Positions 1 through 5,421 of a DNA stretch of 5,421 nt are shown here, in pieces. The position numbers were made by a program, and so were the translations under genes. Every line of letters begins with the position of its first letter. Within the stretch, counting starts at the first letter, position 1. The notes under the pieces were generated by a model that did not search any database, was not told the DNA's origin, and saw only the letters and a list, made by a program, of their open reading frames with translations. The stretch covers positions 1-5,421 of the forward strand of contig JBBRLG010000506.1 of assembly GCA_038231495.1 (NCBI GenBank), written 5' to 3'. The DNA comes from JBBRLG01 sp038231495 (GTDB lineage: Bacteria > Planctomycetota > Planctomycetia > Gemmatales > Gemmataceae).

Positions 1-131
1 AGAATGAGACGCGCTTCAGTCGGGCCTGCGCGTCCGCAGCGCGAAGCAAGGACGAGCGGCCCGGTTCCCGGCATTTCGCGCTCGGCCTTGCTTCGCGCTG
101 CGGACGCGCCGCCTTCGCGATCTCATTTTTT
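1..131. repeat. Large imperfect inverted repeat ending in a T-run; possible terminator
   Basis: Bases 28-58 pair with 79-109 over 31 bp with one mismatch (A52 opposite G85), leaving a 20-nt loop at 59-78. An outer stem (3-13 with 116-127, one bulged A at 120) extends the fold. Six T's follow at 126-131. Read on the plus strand this resembles a very large intrinsic terminator for a gene arriving from left of the window. It could equally be a mobile palindromic repeat, because the core stem is longer than usual for a terminator. On the minus strand it lies about 120 bp past the kinase stop and has no T-run on that side, so it is a poor terminator for the kinase. The left edge of the element may be cut by the window. 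Confidence 0.6.
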
Positions 132-247
132 CCGAACGCTCTAAATAGGCCGAGCGGCGTTAATATAAAGGTCGCTAAAGCTGATTTTACACAATGCAAC
201 TACTTGGGTCAACGGCATTTACGGCAATGGTCTTCTAGCAGGTGCGG

Positions 248-1894
<1,647 letters not shown>

Positions 1895-1991
1895 GTCAGC
1901 GGCACCATTCCGGAGAGGAACGATACGGACAAAAGCTGGCAGCCCTGAATCGATCGCGGAAAGGGTCGCCGAGAGGTAGGGACACTAACCG

Positions 1992-2019
1992 ATTGTAACC
2001 GCGCGGCACGCAGAGGCAA
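1992..2019 (-). promoter_or_regulatory. Candidate sigma-70-type promoter for the histidine kinase
   Basis: Read on the minus strand, TTGCCT (2014-2019) and TACAAT (1992-1997) are separated by 16 bp. They match the bacterial -35 consensus at four of six bases and the -10 consensus at five of six. Transcription would start near 1985 and give a 5' leader of about 90 nt before the ATG at 1894. The miniature element lies only 28 bp upstream of the -35 box. This is a by-eye match, and planctomycete promoters are poorly defined. Confidence 0.35.
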
Positions 2020-2046
2020 TGGATAAATCGCGGGGGTTGGCGGGAA

Positions 2047-2054
2047 GAAATTAG
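2047..2054 (+). repeat. Left copy of 8-bp target-site duplication
   Basis: GAAATTAG abuts the left terminal inverted repeat of the miniature element. The identical octamer abuts the right end at 2192-2199. A perfect 8-bp direct repeat touching both termini is the expected scar of transposition. Confidence 0.8.
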
Positions 2055-2067
2055 GTAACCGTTCACT

Positions 2068-2098
2068 CCCCCCCTTACGAAGGGGGGGGTAGGGGGGG
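2068..2098. repeat. Poly-C/poly-G hairpin arm with G-quadruplex potential (left)
   Basis: Seven C's (2068-2074), TTACGAA, eight G's (2082-2089), TA and seven G's (2092-2098). CCCCCCCTT pairs with AAGGGGGGG around a 3-nt ACG loop. The two G-runs, each divisible into two G3 tracts, also satisfy the usual intramolecular G-quadruplex pattern on the plus strand. Confidence 0.7.
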
Positions 2099-2138
2099 TG
2101 GAAATAGCGCGATGCCCGCGTACTGCAATCGTTCTTAA

Positions 2139-2168
2139 CCCCCCCTACCCCCCCTTCGTAAGGGGGGG
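2139..2168. repeat. Poly-C/poly-G hairpin arm (right, inverted copy)
   Basis: Seven C's (2139-2145), TA, seven C's (2148-2154), TTCGTAA and seven G's (2162-2168). This is the reverse complement of the left arm apart from one G in a homopolymer. It can form its own hairpin or pair with the left arm across the 39-nt centre of the element. The G-quadruplex potential lies on the minus strand here. Confidence 0.7.
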
Positions 2169-2191
2169 AGAAGTTGCCGGTGAACGGTTAC

Positions 2192-2199
2192 GAAATTAG
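2192..2199 (+). repeat. Right copy of 8-bp target-site duplication
   Basis: GAAATTAG abuts the right terminal inverted repeat and matches 2047-2054 exactly. Removing the element plus one copy restores a continuous AT-rich target followed by AATTCACCGCGG. Confidence 0.8.
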
Positions 2200-2206
2200 A
2201 ATTCAC

Positions 2207-2224
2207 CGCGGAGAACGCGGAGAA
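2207..2224 (+). repeat. 9-bp tandem repeat, two copies
   Basis: CGCGGAGAA occurs twice in direct tandem (2207-2215 and 2216-2224) and runs directly into the AAAAGGC heptamers. It probably belongs to the same composite intergenic repeat. No function is apparent. Confidence 0.55.
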
Positions 2225-2297
2225 AAGGCAAAAGGCAAGCAAGCAGGACACCAGATTGCATTTCTCTTTCACTTTTGCCTTTTGCCTTTTGCCTTTA
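2223..2297 (-). repeat. Facing heptamer arrays (AAAAGGC)2 / (TTTTGCC)3, possible terminator
   Basis: Two AAAAGGC units (2223-2236) face three TTTTGCC units (2273-2293). The 16 bases at 2223-2238 pair perfectly with 2275-2290, leaving a 36-nt loop. The structure begins about 24 bp beyond the stop codon of the minus-strand cytochrome gene. In that direction its 3' arm is T-rich (TTGCCTTTTGCCTTTTCT), so it could help end transcription or protect the 3' end of the message. It lacks the short GC stem and uninterrupted T-run of a classical terminator. Confidence 0.5.
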
Positions 2298-2320
2298 CTC
2301 TCCGTAACCTCGCCTTTTCT

Positions 2321-5305
2321 TCACTTCTTCGCCGCGCCCAGCGACTTGAGGTAGGCGTACAGGTCGGCAACCTCGCGGTCGGGAAGCTTGTCCAGCAGGC
2401 CGCTCGGCATCAGCGAAAGCGCGGTCTGGCGGCGCTCGCGGATTTGCTTGTCGGTCAACCGAACCGTCTCCACCGCGCCCGTCTGCAACAGAACGCCGTC
2501 CGCCGCCTCGTAGACGATCAGCCCCTGGTAGACCTTGCCGGCGTCCGTGGTGATGACCGTCGTGCGATACCGCACCGCCACGTCCTTGCTCGGCCGTAGG
2601 ATCGCCGTGAACAGGTCGGCCCGCGAGAACCGGCCGGCCACACCGTGCAGGTCCGGCCCCAGCGCCTGCGCTCCCGAATGACACGAGGCACAACTCGCCT
2701 TCGTGAAAACCTGCTTGCCGCGCTCGGCGTCGCCGGCCGACCAGTCCAGGGCACCCAGGCGCTTGTCCCACGCCGCGACGTCCACGCCGTCGGCGTCCTG
2801 GACGCGGGCCGCCTTGTCGGGGTATTCCTTGGCGAACCACTGGGCCCAGGCGGCGGCCGACTTCAGGTCCTGGTCGGTCGTCTTGCGCAATCGCTCCACC
2901 AGCCGCTCGCGCAGCTTGTCCTCTTCCTTCCCCTCGGGCAACCGGCGCAGGGCCAGGACGAGGGCCGTCGCCTCGTCGGCGTCCTTCCGCAGCAACGGCA
3001 GCTTCTCCAGGGCGTCGAGCGCCAGCCGGACCGTGGCCATCTGCACGGAGTCCACGCCATTGACGAACTTCGGCCGGTCCTCTGCACGCGGCTGTCGGGC
3101 CAGCAGCGGCAGGATCACGGCGTCGAGACCTTGTTCGCCCCACAAGCCGCGCAGCACTGGCAGCGACCGTTCCTCGGGCAAGGTGCCGAGCAACTCGACC
3201 AACCCGGCGTTCCAGGCAAAATCGGCGTCCTTGTCAGCGCGGGCCAGGAAGACCTCGGCGGCGCGGCGGCGGTCGAAGCCTGCTGCCCGCGCGAACAGCG
3301 CGTGATCGGGCCGGCCGAAGTCGGCGTCAGCCAGAAGGGCGTCGTTGAGCTTCGGATCCTGACGAACCAGTTCGGCGTACAGTTCGCCCACGCGCAGCGG
3401 CCAGTTGGTGTCGCGGTTCAATTTGCGCCGGGTCAACTTGGCGTCGAGCGCGAGGAGGGCGGTCGCCACGCGCTGCCGGACGGCGGCGGTCCGCTCTCCT
3501 TTCAAGCGGGCCAAAACGATGAGGTAATGCACGTCCTCCACCGGATCGGAGTCCCTGGTCAATTGGTCTGCGACGTGCCGCAGCACGGCCGGGTCATCGT
3601 CTTCGATCAGTGCCAGGGTCCGCGACAGCTCGCGGTCCAGGTCGGCGTGTCCCGACGGGAACGCGGCGCGCAGTGCCGTTCGTGCCGCCGCGGGGATAAT
3701 TGGCTTGCCGTTCCGCGGCGTGTACCCCTCCCAGACGGTGCCCTTCGCCTCCTTCGCCATCACGTCGCCCAGCGCCCGTTGCAGCAGGCGTACCGCGTCC
3801 AGGCGACACGGCACCGTGGCCTTCGCATCCGCGACCAGGTGGGCGACTTCCGCCGACGGTCGCACCAGGCCGAGGGTCGTCTCCTGGAACGGACCGGTGA
3901 GTCCGATGGCGAGCCGCGTTTGCTCTTTTTCATCCAAAGAACGCAGCAGCGCCGCCGTGGCCTGGCGCAGACCGCGGTCGGCCTCCCCGGCGTTGGCGCG
4001 CAGCACTTCCTCAATTTGCAGGGCGTCAAAGTGCTCGCGGTGCCGGCGCACGTCGGCCAGGGCACGCAGCCGGTCGCGCAGGTCGGCGCCCGTGGCCCGG
4101 CGCACGAGGTCGGCGGCGGCTGCCGGCTGCCACGTTAACGAGCGCGGCGCCGGTTGCAGCCGGGCCACGTCCGTCGGTTTGACGCCCGCCACGCCCTTGG
4201 GATAGCGGATGCGGTAGACCGCGCCGCGGGTGCCCCGGCCGCCGATGGCCACGTACAGGTCGCCGGCGATCGGATCGACGGCGGCGGCGGTCGGTGCGAA
4301 GCCGTTGTCACCGACCGCCTGCAGGAACACTTCGGGCGTGCCGTTGTACGACGATCCGTCGGGTTTCAGCGTGACGAAGGAGACGCGGCCGAAAGTCCAG
4401 TCGCACAGGAACAGACCGCCGCGGTAGTGTTCGGGGAATTGCGTGTGTCGGTAGAACGCGACGCCGGTCGGCGAGCCGCGGCCCAGGGTGGTGACGGGCG
4501 CGATCACGTCGAGAAAATAGGGCGGGAAGCGCCAGGTCTGGGCGCGTTGCGGCGACTGCCAGCCGTAATGACCGCCGGGGACGACGTGATACAGGCGCGT
4601 CGGCTCGTACCACGGCAGCGACACACAGCGCTCGTTGTCCGAGTCGAACGCGAACAGGTCGCCGTCGCCGTTGAAGTCCATGCCGTAGGGGTTGCGGAAG
4701 CCGTCGGCGACGATTTCGCAGCCCTTGCCGTCCGGCGCGAACCGCAACACGCAACCGGCGACCGGCTCCTGAATCGGCGAGCCGGGCAGCGCGGCGTTGG
4801 CCTTCGTGATGCCGGCACCGTTGCCACAAAGGACGTAGAGCCAACCGTCCGGGCCGCGGCAGATGGCGTGGGCGTCGTGTTCGCCGCCCGTCTTGAACTT
4901 GGCGACCAGTTCGGACGATTTCTTACGCCCCTCGCCGTCGGCGTCGCGGTAGCGGCGCAACCCGCCGTCGCCCATGCACCAGAGCGTAGCGCCTTCCCAG
5001 AAGAGGCCCATCGCGCCGTCCTTGGGCGCGTCCGTGAAGTCGAGCGCTTTGGTAGCCTTGCCGGTGCCGCCCTCGTCGAGGAGCAGGCGGACATAGCCGC
5101 GGCCGGAGACGACGACGCGGCCCTTGGGATCGACCGTCATGCAAAAAATGTCGTTGGCGAGCGTGTTGTCGGCGAACTCCGTGACCTCGAAGCCGGGCGG
5201 CACGCGCAGGCCGTGCGCCGGCGCCTGGGCGAAGCCGTGCGGCACTGCCGAGAGCAGCACGGTGACGGCGAGGAAGACCACGACAGGCATACGAGCAGGG
5301 TTCAT
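2321..5305 (-). CDS. Secreted PVC-type dehydrogenase/HEAT-like/cytochrome c fusion
   Basis: This 994-residue protein starts with a signal peptide (hydrophobic core about 7-21; cleavage likely after Ala26 or Ala28), so it acts beyond the cytoplasmic membrane. Residues 30-370 form a beta-propeller like the planctomycete 'putative membrane-bound dehydrogenase' family, related to PQQ sugar dehydrogenases. Signature stretches are GEHDAHAI (141-148), GPDGWLYVLCGN (151-162), FRNPYGMDFNGDGDLFAFDSDNE (203-225) and GGHYGWQSP (244-252). Residues 395-850 are alpha-helical and HEAT-like. The C-terminal domain (about 850-990) is a PVC-type cytochrome c with haem site CASCH (Cys872, Cys875, His876) and likely distal ligand Met966 in SLMPSG. 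Electrons from the oxidised substrate should pass to this haem. The substrate, the cofactor and the electron acceptor are unknown. An in-frame ATG at residue 6 is a possible alternative start; the first ATG keeps a basic residue (Arg5) in the n-region. Neither start has a clear Shine-Dalgarno. Confidence 0.93.
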   Translation of the reverse strand: MNPARMPVVVFLAVTVLLSAVPHGFAQAPAHGLRVPPGFEVTEFADNTLANDIFCMTVDPKGRVVVSGRGYVRLLLDEGGTGKATKALDFTDAPKDGAMGLFWEGATLWCMGDGGLRRYRDADGEGRKKSSELVAKFKTGGEHDAHAICRGPDGWLYVLCGNGAGITKANAALPGSPIQEPVAGCVLRFAPDGKGCEIVADGFRNPYGMDFNGDGDLFAFDSDNERCVSLPWYEPTRLYHVVPGGHYGWQSPQRAQTWRFPPYFLDVIAPVTTLGRGSPTGVAFYRHTQFPEHYRGGLFLCDWTFGRVSFVTLKPDGSSYNGTPEVFLQAVGDNGFAPTAAAVDPIAGDLYVAIGGRGTRGAVYRIRYPKGVAGVKPTDVARLQPAPRSLTWQPAAAADLVRRATGADLRDRLRALADVRRHREHFDALQIEEVLRANAGEADRGLRQATAALLRSLDEKEQTRLAIGLTGPFQETTLGLVRPSAEVAHLVADAKATVPCRLDAVRLLQRALGDVMAKEAKGTVWEGYTPRNGKPIIPAAARTALRAAFPSGHADLDRELSRTLALIEDDDPAVLRHVADQLTRDSDPVEDVHYLIVLARLKGERTAAVRQRVATALLALDAKLTRRKLNRDTNWPLRVGELYAELVRQDPKLNDALLADADFGRPDHALFARAAGFDRRRAAEVFLARADKDADFAWNAGLVELLGTLPEERSLPVLRGLWGEQGLDAVILPLLARQPRAEDRPKFVNGVDSVQMATVRLALDALEKLPLLRKDADEATALVLALRRLPEGKEEDKLRERLVERLRKTTDQDLKSAAAWAQWFAKEYPDKAARVQDADGVDVAAWDKRLGALDWSAGDAERGKQVFTKASCASCHSGAQALGPDLHGVAGRFSRADLFTAILRPSKDVAVRYRTTVITTDAGKVYQGLIVYEAADGVLLQTGAVETVRLTDKQIRERRQTALSLMPSGLLDKLPDREVADLYAYLKSLGAAKK

Positions 5306-5356
5306 GACGCTTCGCCACTTGCAAATGGTGCGAAAAGGGATGCTTTTGTTTTGGTG

Positions 5357-5419
5357 GCCCGTTGTCCGGTGTCCGTTTTACGTGGGCGGGAATGGGGGAC
5401 AACGGGCAACGGACAACGG
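5357..5419. repeat. Facing degenerate heptamer arrays upstream of the cytochrome gene
   Basis: Three tandem 7-bp units, ACAACGG, GCAACGG and ACAACGG (5399-5419), face three degenerate inverse units, CCGTTGT, CCGGTGT and CCGTTTT (5359-5379). GCCCGTTGTCC (5357-5367) pairs perfectly with GGACAACGGGC (5397-5407). The array stops two bases before the window edge and may continue. It lies 52-114 bp upstream of the cytochrome ATG, where a promoter or operator would be expected, but a regulatory role is not shown. Confidence 0.5.
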
Positions 5420-5421
5420 CC

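Larger units (their letters stand above)
2055..2191. mobile_element. 137-bp MITE-like element, possibly IS66-related
   Basis: The ends are perfect 12-bp inverted repeats, GTAACCGTTCAC (2055-2066) and GTGAACGGTTAC (2180-2191), flanked by the 8-bp direct repeat GAAATTAG (2047-2054 and 2192-2199). Just inside, a second pair of arms of about 33 bp (2067-2099 and 2137-2169) is inverted and nearly identical, differing by one G and at the arm edges. Each arm contains a self-complementary C7-TTACGAA-G7/8 hairpin. The right side has 10 extra bases (about 2170-2179) between terminal repeat and arm. There is no open reading frame, so movement would need a transposase supplied elsewhere. IS66-family elements are known for GTAA tips and 8-bp duplications, which fits, but family assignment is inference. 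Confidence 0.78.
1895..2320. other. 426-bp repeat-rich intergenic region
   Basis: This region separates the kinase from the upstream cytochrome gene and contains no credible gene. From the kinase side it holds a leader of about 90 nt, a promoter-like pair of boxes, a 137-bp miniature inverted-repeat element with its duplicated target, a 9-bp tandem repeat (CGCGGAGAA twice) and facing heptamer arrays next to the cytochrome stop codon. The length and content argue against co-transcription of the two genes. Confidence 0.7.

Noticed and set aside
132..247. AT-richer stretch next to the kinase stop, checked for a tRNA, small RNA or short gene
   Set aside because: No cloverleaf, start with ribosome site, or strong hairpin was found. 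Only a weak CGGCATTTACGGCA-type direct repeat (about 213-226) is visible.
1895..1910. Alternative ATG 16 bp upstream of the kinase start (GGAATGGTG on the minus strand)
   Set aside because: It is in a different frame and reaches a TGA after five codons, overlapping the true start. It could be a tiny leader but has no other support.
2645..4138. Long open frame of 497 codons on the plus strand
   Set aside because: It lies wholly antisense to the cytochrome fusion gene. Its translation is low-complexity and rich in Arg, Gln and Gly with no recognisable domain, as expected of a shadow frame in GC-rich coding DNA.
5375..5402. Promoter-like TTGTCC (5397-5402) and TAAAAC (5375-5380) with a 16-bp spacer upstream of the cytochrome gene
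   Set aside because: Each box matches consensus at only four of six bases and both lie within the heptamer repeats, so the match is not better than chance.

Overview
This GC-rich window looks like part of a planctomycete chromosome, probably Gemmatales or a close relative. The main evidence is a large secreted protein that joins a beta-propeller dehydrogenase, a helical-repeat middle and a C-terminal cytochrome c domain. That architecture is typical of, and greatly expanded in, the Planctomycetota and their PVC relatives. Neither gene has a clear Shine-Dalgarno sequence, which also fits that group. The assignment rests on protein families read by eye, not on a search.

Layout, left to right. 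Positions 1-131 hold a large imperfect hairpin that ends in a T-run, followed by about 115 bp of AT-richer sequence with nothing recognisable. Positions 248-1894 (minus strand) encode a soluble hybrid histidine kinase (PAS, HisKA, HATPase_c, receiver). Positions 1895-2320 are a 426-bp intergenic region. It holds a plausible promoter for the kinase, a 137-bp miniature inverted-repeat element with perfect 12-bp terminal inverted repeats and a perfect 8-bp flanking duplication, and a 9-bp tandem repeat that runs into an inverted pair of 7-bp tandem-repeat arrays. Positions 2321-5305 (minus strand) encode the 994-residue dehydrogenase/cytochrome c fusion. Positions 5306-5421 are its upstream region and contain a second inverted pair of heptameric arrays.

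How the genes relate. Both genes read leftwards. The 426-bp gap with its repeats and promoter-like boxes suggests two separate transcription units. The fusion protein should act outside the cytoplasmic membrane, oxidising an unknown (probably sugar- or alcohol-like) substrate and passing electrons to its own haem. The kinase is cytosolic, and no DNA-binding partner is visible here. Nothing in the sequence ties its signal to the dehydrogenase.

The most notable content is between the genes. The clearest item is the miniature element at 2055-2191, whose GTAA tips and 8-bp duplication resemble IS66-family ends. It carries nested poly-C/poly-G palindromes able to form hairpins or G-quadruplexes. 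The two facing heptamer arrays on either side of the cytochrome gene are a second unexplained pattern.
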